The translations under genes were made by a program, and so were the position numbers. Source: Thelephora terrestris (taxonomy: Eukaryota > Basidiomycota > Agaricomycetes > Thelephorales > Thelephoraceae). Taken from it: DNA of 64,000 nt. Under the pieces are notes generated by a model. That model was not told the origin of the DNA and searched no databases. It saw nothing but the letters and a program-made list of their open reading frames with translations. Of this stretch, positions 54,644-64,000 are shown piece by piece. Location: positions 868,001 through 932,000 of the forward strand of contig WIUZ02000006.1 of NCBI GenBank assembly GCA_015956445.1, in the 5' to 3' direction. Within the stretch, counting starts at the first letter, position 1. Every line of letters begins with the position of its first letter.

Positions 54644-56748
54644 CTAGATTACTGCAATAAAATGAAGCGAATAAGGTAAAGCCTGTGGCTGCTTTTATCG
54701 TAGGAGTGCCAGTGCAACAACACAATAGCAATTGTCCAAGCGCAGTGCATACGTTGATCACTTGGTAAAGACTATGCAGCCTCAGCGCTCCGCCACTAGT
54801 CAAACGCGAAGGTTCAAGCACTTACTCGATACAACGTCGTCGTCCTGCACTGGGTGGTTCAAACCTACCTTCTGCGCGTGTGGCGCAAACTTGGAAGACT
54901 TGCCCTACAAAAATGTCTCAGCGGCGAGGGTTTCTGCAATGGCTGAAATCCAATACCCTACAAAAAGAGCAAACAATTGGTCATAACTTGGGGTGTTTAG
55001 GCAACTGGAAACCTACCAGACAAGGGCGTATCGGAAGTTGGTAGTTAAGGAACGATGAATTCCGTTGCAGACGCCCTACGGCGGGCCTTCAGTACACTGC
55101 ATAAGGAACTTGGTTGTGTTGCAATAACCTCTATGGTAGCCCCGGTTCGCAAACATATTGGATCAGCGAGATCAGGGTGAGCGCCCCGTTTTTTGGTATA
55201 TACTTTAACCAATCCAAGATCAGCCCAAATGCGCTCAATCAAATAATCCAGGCTGTGGATTTTGAATTAGTGCACAGAAATAATGGGGATGTGGCGCCCA
55301 CTTGAGGTCCTGCTCGGCGCTGATCACCACCGTGTGGTCCTGGCGAGCCAGCCTATCCACTTGCTCAAGGCTGATCGCATCTATTTTGTTGTACACGTCT
55401 AGTGGGAAACAGGAAAAGAGCTTGAGTGACTATCTCTTCGGGCTGACGGCGAGAACCGACAGATGCACGGGATGTATTTCCGAGTCCCTATCAGGACATC
55501 AATGAATTCATCGGTGGTTATCTAGAAGCTGTCGTTGAGCACGCTGCAGTATCAAGATATTCGAGAATTACTGACGTCCTCCCGAATCATAACGTCGCAG
55601 TTATGCAACTTGTCTGATTGTAGGAATCTGCCTAAGATTGGATCCGAATTCATGTAGTGAAACACGGACAGCTCGCCAGGATTGTTCGGATGGTCCTTTC
55701 ATCAGTCCGCGTCAGTTTTACTGTAGTTGTCAACTGCGCACGATGCATGAGTCCTAGGGGTAATGAAGGCTTAAAAACATGCGACCCCACCGTGATCTGC
55801 CATATGATTCAATAGTTAGCAACAGGAAGCACAGTGTGCTGAGATTGGCCTTACTCCTCCAGTTGTCTTGCGCTTGAACACAACGTCCGGTTTTTTCTTA
55901 TTTAGCCGTATCCCCACTGCATCTAGTTCGATCTCCAGCAGGTGGCGCTGTTCATCTGACTTCGTGGCGTCAAGCATTATCAAAATAAGATCAGCTGTCT
56001 TAGCGGTTGACACGACCTGCCGGCCACGGCCACGGCCTCGAGGGTAATGAGTTTCAATGGACAAAACCAGAAATTGATTGGCGCACCTTGACTGGCGCCT
56101 TCGACGATTCCAGGAAGGTCGAGCAGCTGAATCCGGGCACCTTCGTATTCGAGAACGCCTGGTATAGCCTACCGCCTTATCAGCCTCATGAACCCAAAAT
56201 GGCCTTGTGGAATCGGACCGTAAGAGTCGTGAATTCGTACGCGGCGGCCTCTGACGTTGTGTGCGTGCACTTGCTTAGGAGGGTACTCTGATCGTCGAGA
56301 TTAAGGTGAGCGGGGGTGAAATCCAATTAATTGGTTTACACACCTTTCCGACAGACGGAAACCCAATGAGCGCAACCCTCGCATCGCCGGATTTCTGTAC
56401 TTCGAAACCTGTGCCGCCTCCACCTGATTTTCCAACGGGTTCCAACAGTTGGGCCCGATAGCGCGCTAATTTGGCCTTCAACAGGCCAAGATGGTACTCG
56501 GTCGCCTGTAGGGCCTGGATCCAATCGCTTCCATGGAACGACCCGAACGGAACGTACCTTGTTCTTTTGCGCTGCGGATGACGGGATAGATTCGTCAGTG
56601 ACCGCCTGGTACGGCAGTGAACAGAGACCGACTCCGGGCCATCTCCTCCTCGATTTCCTTGATCTTGTAGCCAGATGTCAGAACCATTCTTTGCAGGATT
56701 TAATTGTGGGGGATTGTGATTGGTGTATACCTTTTCGACGACACCCAT
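54644..56748 (-). CDS. RBG1: Developmentally regulated GTP-binding protein 1 (Rbg1/DRG1)
   Basis: This OBG-like GTPase binds ribosomes with a Tma46-type partner and helps translation elongation. It begins MGVVEK and reads [19 protein letters not shown], then G1 [10 protein letters not shown], spliced to STLLSKC. The switch region [20 protein letters not shown] leads to G3 [13 protein letters not shown] and [20 protein letters not shown]. The TGS domain begins [20 protein letters not shown] and ends [14 protein letters not shown]. The gene has many short introns. The final exon adds only the last codons (acceptor TTGCAG near 54655). The region 55300-55800 carries the middle exons ([13 protein letters not shown] type) in short pieces. 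This is a highly conserved housekeeping gene, divergent from the MAPKKK gene. Confidence 0.9.
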
Positions 56749-56920
56749 GGTGGTGGCGATGGAGGTTGTTCAGAGAAGTGATCAGTGGTAAATATTAAAT
56801 CGCGGAGCGGTGGGACATTCGGATGCCCAAAAGGATCATCGATTCATCTACTAGGACAATCTGCGCCAACGCTCAACGTAACGACGACATCGTCAACCAC
56901 TGCCACCGCGACCAACGACC
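56749..56920. promoter_or_regulatory. Divergent promoter between RBG1 and the MAPKKK gene
   Basis: 172 bp lie between the start codons. No TATA box is visible. If the MAPKKK has an extra upstream exon the shared region is shorter still, but none was found. Confidence 0.35.
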
Positions 56921-59900
56921 ATGCGAAGACACACACCCTCACTATACACGCACCACGAATCTCCCAATGCCGACGATTGGTCTGGCTCACAAGGCTCACA
57001 CACATACGCCTCGTCATCCTCCGGCACAGGCTCGCTAAAGCGGTCGACGAAGTCAAAGCAACGCCCATCGGCGTCATCCATACAGGGTCCTCAAAGTCGC
57101 AACTATTCCGATATTTACAACAAGTTCCTGCGGCGGTATCGCTCCGAACCTGAGGCCGACGACCAACGTCATGTTCACGACAATCACTATTCCCAGCGCG
57201 GTATGGGGGCTCCTGCAGACAGTATAGATAGCGAAGACGAAGATTTATCAATATTGGCCGCCTCGGGGGAGAGCGACCGCGCTTCCATTCTAATGCTCGA
57301 TTCCGAACCTATCCGCCCGGAGACGGTAGAGGATAGGGAACGTTTGGAGTGGCAAATCATGTTGGCCTCCGTCCTGTCCGGAGACGTACTTAGGACAGAG
57401 AAGTCCCGTATCGCCACCGCTCTGGAAACTTCTAACGATGAGCTCAGCCACATGTATGAGGACATTTGGATAGGTTTGCGCGCCAAGCTGAGAAGTCGGA
57501 CTGTGGAAGAAGAAAGGAAATCATTGGAGGAACACCGGCTGCGAGTTGTGGATCGTGTCCTCGATGAAGTCCTCCACTTTCGTGTTGACACATCCCAAGC
57601 GACGCAGGATCCCTATCATGCCGCACTGCTCCAGGTTAACCATGTCATCCATCACCTAGATGTCGCCATGTCTTTATACCCATGCCTGAGGGCTTTCTAC
57701 ACCGACAATCCCGCTGCTCAGTCCAAGGCTTTCCAATCTCGTGTCGACACGCTTAACTCCTGGTCAAATATCTTGTCCTCATTACGACACGAGACGGAAC
57801 TCCTTCGTCGTTGGACGGGGAACGACAATCTCGACGTTATACGTGAGACTATCGGCAGTGTCAGTGGAACCTTTGGGAACCCCATCTCCAACCAACCCGA
57901 AGCGTCCACCTTTATCGACAGACTTCTAAAGGAAGAAAACGTCCAACGTCGGTTTGAAAAGGGGTCAATGACAATCATTCACGCTCTCGTCGGCGCGGCC
58001 CGAGATACCCAGGTCAACCGGTGGCAGCTCTTCACCGAGATGAATCTCCCGACGTTCGAAACCATCCTTGTTCCGCTTGTTTCCTTCGCCACGAACCTCT
58101 CTCACCACATGCTGCGAGTCCGCCTGGAATACGCGAGGAAGCTCAAAGACCCTGAAGTCCTTATCATCGACCAGATGCTCGAGGACATCAAGGTCAAGAT
58201 CGGCTTCGCCTGCACGCTCAAACGGCAGTATGACGCGTTCTTGACTCCAGACCCTAGCGGTAATTGGAGTCTGCCCCCTTGTATCACCCTCGATTATGAC
58301 CGCATCATCCTGGAGGCACTTGTCTTTTTCTTCAAACTCATCCACTGGAAGCTTAAAAGTGGCGTCAAGAGCATCTACTTCAAAGAGACGGACATCATTG
58401 AGAGTCACTGGGCTACTTTTCAGGATGTCAGCCTAACCATTGCCGGAGGCAGCGCCGTGGTTGCTGAAGAGCTCTGGTAGGTTCTGCTCCACTCCTTGCA
58501 CAGATTTTACTTCACGTTTAATCAGCGCCCTCACAAATAAAATGATGGTTCGGGTAACAAACTATTTCGAAACACAAATCCGTATGCCCGCTGGTCCACG
58601 AAATCGCAGAAGCGCGGATGGAACTGGGCTACCTTCCGCTGCTCGGGCGCGAAGCGCTCTATCCGAAGAACAGATAGTTAGCTGGTATGCAACAATCCTG
58701 GATGGTGTCCGTATTCGGTACCGAAAGCTGCAGCGCTTTACCCGGTGAGCGACCAGTTAGTGCCCAGTCACCTTATCGTGACTGATTGAGTCGTGTCTCA
58801 GAGTACTTGCCCAGCGTCTCCAACTATCCGCGGAGTATTCCATAGAAAACGTGGATATGGAACACCTGGTGACTGCGCTCATCGATTCCGACCACTTCCT
58901 CGTTTACACACAAACGTACGAGGAAGACAGCACGTACATCATCGCCCCTCCTTCGCTGCGAGACAACCCCAGTACCATTAGCCGCCTGCTTACTCAAGCC
59001 TTCCACGTCAGCGAGGAAGAAGTCAGTATGTTCGAGGCCAAGGAGGAAGACCCAGATTCCATTGACTACGTGGATTATATTCTTGTGCTTTCTCCCACCA
59101 GTCGATTCATTTGGAGCGGTCTCGTTCTGCTACTGGAGTTGCCCCGCTTGGACCTTGACATGAAGGAGAACAGGATTCGTCTAATTGCTGATGGTACGCA
59201 GGCGCGGTTGAGCGCTGCCAAACGACAATTCTGCGATGTTTTCGTGCCCGTAGACGAGGAGGGTGAAACCCTCGAACCCGTTTGCGGACCTTTACTCTAC
59301 GTTGTCGAAAGCCAGTCACATCTCCCTAATGTCAACAACGAACTCAGGAAGATCACACGAGCGACAAATCGACTGGCGCAATCCATCGTGGACTCCGTTC
59401 ATCACGTGCGGACCTCTCTGAATCGTGCGAAGGGTCATCAAGAGCTTTTAGAGAACTGGTACCTCTTCGCTTCGGAACACGGGCAGCATGTCCTGAAGCA
59501 GATGAGTGGGCAGACTCTGATGAAATTCAACCAACTCCTCATTAAACTTGCGATTTCTTGGGTTTCGTTCATCTGTGACGACTGTGACCCAGACCAACGG
59601 GTGACGTTCAAATGGGCTGTCAATGCTCTCGAGTTCGCACTCCAGCGAACGAAGAGGAATAACATTCTACAGCTCCCCGATGACCAGTTCGAACTCCTCC
59701 GACAGAAGGTCGCTAGTTGTATGACGCTCCTCATCAGTCATTTCGATATCCTTGGGGCACGCCAAGAAGCGACGCAGGAGAAGGAGAGGCAGGAACTAGT
59801 TGAGAGGCAAGCCACTAACACTCTCAGTGAAACCGACAGTGACGGTGTGTTCGACACCCTACCCCTTCCACACTACGTCGACCCTGCGGTACGGATGTTC

Positions 59901-61204
59901 TGGGAGAGGATTTCGAACGCGGTTAGGGAGCTCGACGCACGACGCGCCGAGATGGCCTCGAAGGGTAGTGTCGGTCGAGTGTTAGATGAAGGGAAGATGG
60001 TCGACCGTTCCCTCGTCTCTCTCGCGGCTTCCAGCTCCAACATCTCCATTCGTTGGCAGCAGGGTCGTTTCATTGGCGCTGGTTCCTTCGGTTCAGTCTA
60101 CTTGGCCGTCAATCTTGACACTGGTGCTCTAATGGCAGTGAAGGAGATCAAATACCAGGAGGTTGCAGGGTTGCCAAATTTGTATTCCCAAATCAAGGAC
60201 GAGCTTGCCGTTATGGAGATGCTCCACCACCCGAATGTTGTGGAATACTACGGAATCGAGGTTCATCGAGACAAGATCTACATCTTCGAGGAGTATTGCC
60301 AGGGTGGAGACTTGGCGTCCCTCTTAGAGCACGGTCGAATCGAAGACGAGGGGCTGATACAGGTGTATACCATGCAGATGCTCGAAGGGCTGGCCTACCT
60401 CCACGCGCAAGGAATCGTCCACCGCGATGTGAAACCTGACAGTTCGTGTAGTGAACATTTATCCACCACGCAGCACTGATCGTTCTCGTAGATATCCTAC
60501 TGGACCACATGGGTGTCATCAAGTTTGTGGACTTTGGCGCGGCAAAGATTATAGCGAAGAACCAACGATCGATGCAGCGCTCTCGGCGATTCATGGACAG
60601 TATCGGGGCGCAAGGTGGCATGAACAACAGTCTGACCGGTACTCCGATGTACATGTCTCCGGAGGTCATCCGGAACAGTCAACGTGGCCGTCATGGGGCG
60701 ATGGACATTTGGGCGATGGGTTGTGTCGTATTGGAATGTGCGACTGGGAAGAAACCCTGGAGTAACCTTGACAACGAATGGTGCGGAAAGCCGTCCCCGT
60801 CATCTAAATCTGATCCAGCGCTCCTGACGACATTTTCCAGGGCGATAATGTTCCACATTGGCGTCGCCACTCAACATCCTCCGCTACCAGAACCGGGACA
60901 ACTCAGCGAAATTGGAATCAACTTCCTAAAGGAATGTCTCACCATCGATCCTTTCCTACGACCATCTGCCAAGGACCTCATGGACTACCCTTGGATGCTC
61001 GAGTTCCGAGAAGCGTTGATGAGTTACGAAGAGGTGGAAATGCAGACGAGCCCCCCAGTTCACGTTGATGACAGCTTCGACAACGCCTCGGTCGCCCGGC
61101 AAGCCGCGATCATTCACGAACAGGAAATCGAGGCCATTCGATGTTTATCGCCTACTTCGCCGGCGAACACCCCCTTCGAAACAATTCCACCGCTGCCCCT
61201 GTAG
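56921..61204 (+). CDS. SSK2: MAP kinase kinase kinase of the Ssk2/Ssk22/Wis4 type
   Basis: This kinase sits atop the osmotic-stress HOG/Sty1 cascade and phosphorylates a Pbs2-type MAPKK after signalling from an Ssk1-type response regulator. About 1,000 residues of regulatory sequence come first, with the conserved region LEWQIMLASVLSGDVLRTEK, DIWIGLRAKLRS and RVDTSQATQDPYHAALLQV. The kinase domain follows: GAGSFGSVYLA, AVKEIKY, hinge IFEEYCQGGDLASLL, catalytic IVHRDVKPD/NILLDHMG, VDFGAAKII and activation loop SLTGTPMYMSPEVI. The C-terminus is TIPPLPL-like (ETIPPLPL). Introns fall near 58478-58525, 58745-58799, 60441-60491 (inside KPDN) and 60775-60840. The start MRRHTPSLYTHHESP at 56921 is the first ATG in the long frame. 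All catalytic residues are present. Confidence 0.93.
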
Positions 61205-61413
61205 ATACACTGACCACTGACCGTCACCACAATTTTTTATGTAGCCATACTCACCGATGTAAAATGTACACGAGCTTTAAGGGCGAGGAATCCAACTAGC
61301 AATATCCAACAAAAGCTGTTCCCAGCAGCATTCTACGCAAATACAGAAGGTAATACGATAGATGGCACAGAAAGTCGAGCGGTGGCAAATGTGACGAAAA
61401 AAAGATACACAAG

Positions 61414-64000
61414 TTATGAGACCCAACGTTTCCTGGTGCCGGAATATACGGAGACATCCGAGTTAGATCGGGAGTGGATAGCAGCTCCACCATCATATTG
61501 ATACAAGTGCGGGGTTGTCGAAGTCGGGGGCTGTTGGCGGATGTAAGCGGGGGCCGGTTCAAGGACAGCACGTTGGTCGAACGGAACCGAGGACCCATAA
61601 AAGAAACGAGGACCCATTTGTGGGTTCGGGAACTGTGGCTTTTCCGGTGTATCATCCTCGGCGTTGGACCTGAAGGCGGCGGAGAAGGTGGGGACGGGGT
61701 ATCCCATGGGAGGAAATTCCACTTTCTCGATCGAGATCTCAGAGGCGTCATCCTGCCCACTGGGCGAAAAGAGCGTATCTTCATCATCCATGTAACGGGA
61801 TTCGCTCACTAAAAGGGGCCAATTAGCCGTAAAGTACGAAGTGAACGGGAGACGCATACAGTGTTCGGGGAGACCCTTGCCGAATCCTAATCGGCAGACG
61901 ACTCCAGCGATGAGGGCAGACAATGTCAACACGACGGAAGCTGAGGTCATGAGGCTGAAGAAACGCCACTCAAGGAATATCCAGCGGAAACTGGCACCGA
62001 CGAACATTATACCCCAGTTTGCCAAGTAGAGGACGGACATTCCGAGGAAGACAGCCATCAGTATCCGTTGCTCCTTGCGGACAGAGATCCATCCCTAGGA
62101 TCCACATATTAGCACTAGATGTCAGGTGTCGTGCAGGATCTTACCAGTGCGAGCCACGGAACCAAGAGCTTGAGTCACTGTTAGGTACAGTTTATCATTG
62201 ATTCGGATAAGAACTTACGACGAGGATCAAGACGGTGACCACTTCGCATCCCACCTTTTGCTTCGTTATATGCGAAATCACACCGTTGATCAACTGATCT
62301 AACCAGAGTCCAGCGGAAGCGGCGATGAAGAAAAAGGCAAGTTGGATGGTGATAGAGAGGATTAAGACCGCCCTGTATTGCGTGCGGATCGGCATGGAAG
62401 CACCCATACGCTTGAATGTTCTCCAGCCAAAGGCCTACACAACAGGTAAAAGAAGGAAGGGCAAGAGAATCAAGCGGATAAGTACCTTTGTCAGCCTCCA
62501 GGAGAGGACGATTGCAATCAGTAGAGCGAAGGCATTCAAGGCGAGGCTAGCAATCTCTGCCGCCCTTCTGGGACCCCAGTACCCAGGCAAGAGGTTGACT
62601 CCACACGCGCCGTCAGTGATTAAAAGGGAGAAACTGGTCTGGAATTGGTTGGTATGGACAATTTGGAAGGCACCCCAACCTGTTTGCCGTATCAGCAAGG
62701 TTGTGCAGCACTGTTCACCAGTGGCTAACTCACCAGTGGCGACCATGTGCGTGAGGAGGGACGCAATGATGTGTGGGATGGATTCGTTGAGAATCTTGAT
62801 ACAACTACGGTGAGTAGATTGCAAGACTTTGGTGAGAGAAACCTTACAGCGACGATGGACATCCCAAGTACCCAAAATTGGAAAGCAATGAAAACAATGT
62901 CTAGGAAGACGTTGAATACCGCAGTACCGGGTTGAACGAGCTCAACTTTTCTCACCTTCTCGTTTGGTGTCGTCCAATCTATCACGATGCGTCAGAAACA
63001 TTGTGGGTCGTTGTAAGCATAGAACTCACGCCGCTGCCGGCCAGTTGAGGGAGATCAGGCACTTGGGGTCGAGGACTACACTGGAGTTGGTATCACCCGA
63101 CTTTCTAATCTGCACAACGGTCGACCCTTGAGGAATACCTCCAGAGCCCTGAACTTGATCAGACACGGAATGGTGAATTGTACCCGCTGATGAACGTACC
63201 TTTGAGCGACGGTCCAAGATCACGACCGAGGTTTCGATAGGTTCATCACCGGTTCCGCTTCCAACCAGATTGACCACCCTGGTAGATACAGTCGGGAGAG
63301 GATCTCCGGGACTCGTGTGCGAAGGTGTGGTCAACAAAGAGGAACTTGAGCGAGAGAGGGTAACACTCTTGGGTGTGGCGGTAGGGGTCGAGAAGGTGGT
63401 GTCAGGTGGCAGGCTCGGATACGAAGGGAGGGAAGAAGTTGTTGAATATGCGGGAGTGGTCGAAGATGTCGATGGAAGCGGGACGGATTGAATCGGTTCA
63501 GTTGCGGTTCCGTTCCAGACCAATTGACAAGAACTGTGGGACAGAGCGTCCTCGACGGTATCGCATACTTGAAGGCTGTTCCCGAAAGTCAGCAGTATCC
63601 CTTCAACTTTGGCGTTCCCCTGCGCGACAGCATCCCATAAGAAGGTGGCGGCTTTAGCGTTTGTCTAAGCGGAGATCAGCGTGGGGACAAAGTGCGACGA
63701 GTAACACAAACGCACCGAGAACGCATGCCCTTGCAAAGCGACCTGGATTACACAATGCACAACGGAGAAGATGAAGTAGCAGATGGTTAACTTGGACAAT
63801 GCAACTCGTGCAACCTAACAGCAGGTCCGTCAGAGAGTCTTGTTAAGCACGCCACAGGTCATGGACTAACGAAGAGATTGTATTTTTCGGAAACAAAGCG
63901 TGGCGAGGTGATTGAACGCATATTAGGGAAAGAAAGTTGCTACCTGGGGAGTTGAGATATTGTACACCGCCGTTTGCGCCAGACGAGATGGAGAAACCTA
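61414..64000 (-). CDS. Polytopic membrane protein with Ser/Thr-rich external region, 5' end outside window
   Basis: The gene runs on the minus strand and enters from the right edge. The first visible exon reads SRLAQTAVYNISTPQ. A first span follows (LTICYFIFSVVHCVIQVA), then a large Ser/Thr/Pro-rich region (SLPSYPSLPPDTTFSTP, KSVTLSRSSSSLLTTPS) that may be extracellular and glycosylated. At least five more spans come after: FNVFLDIVFIAFQFWVLGMS, IASLALNAFALLIAIVLSW, AVLILSITIQLAFFFIAASA, MAVFLGMSVLYLANWGIMFV and SLMTSASVVLTLSALIAGVV. The cytosolic tail of about 190 residues ends SVYSGTRKRWVS. The layout of about seven spans with a C-terminal tail recalls receptor-like or transporter-like proteins found across Agaricomycetes, but I do not recognise a named family. 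Several introns break the span region. Confidence 0.7.

Noticed and set aside
56785-57153. Alternative upstream start for the MAPKKK at 56785 or 56823
   Set aside because: Those frames differ from the kinase frame and would need an unsupported intron.
1-64000. Transposons, LTR elements, CRISPR arrays and rRNA
   Set aside because: No transposase, reverse transcriptase or integrase motif, no terminal repeats and no regular repeat-spacer pattern were seen by eye.

Overview
The window is nuclear DNA from a filamentous basidiomycete, most likely an Agaricomycete. Genes are dense and cut by many introns of about 50-65 nt with GT-AG borders. The gene content is fungal: CYP61 sterol desaturase, ATG26-type sterol glucosyltransferase, GH72 glucanosyltransferase, a SUR7-type eisosome protein and an Ssk2-type MAPKKK. 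I see no rRNA, tRNA, transposon, virus-derived element or CRISPR array. About 21 protein genes can be supported. One runs off the left edge and one off the right edge.

Layout. 0-3.4 kb: a Gfo/Idh/MocA oxidoreductase (-) divergent from ERG5 (+). 3.9-9.6 kb: prenylcysteine oxidase (-), then two tandem F-box paralogues (+). 9.6-15.4 kb: dienelactone hydrolase (-), LAS1 rRNA-processing nuclease (+) and a single-pass surface protein (-). 16-22.7 kb: a WRN-type 3'-5' exonuclease (-) divergent from two tandem PIF1 helicases (+), each with an N-terminal RNase H1-type hybrid-binding domain. 23-38.3 kb: F-BAR/RhoGAP (-), full-length ABCC transporter (+), ATG26 sterol glucosyltransferase (-). 38.5-45 kb: SUR7 family protein, GPI-anchored GH72 enzyme, a small Gly-rich ORF and an RRM/CCHC protein (all +). 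45.6-56.7 kb: five tightly packed minus-strand genes (DNAJC7-like, RIC1, PRELI/UPS, metallo-beta-lactamase fold, DRG1/RBG1). 56.9-64 kb: SSK2-type MAPKKK (+) and a polytopic membrane protein (-) cut by the right edge.

Most genes are ordinary housekeeping genes, and neighbours do not form a cluster in the metabolic sense. Two themes recur. One is the membrane and cell surface: ERG5 and ATG26 act on sterols, SUR7 on eisosomes, GH72 on wall glucan, and F-BAR/RhoGAP on cortical signalling. The other is nucleic-acid maintenance: the exonuclease and the duplicated helicases share one divergent intergenic region. The most interesting observations are the hybrid-binding-domain/PIF1 fusion in two tandem copies with matching introns, and an 8-nt microexon in the first gene that encodes part of the NAD(P)-binding glycine motif.
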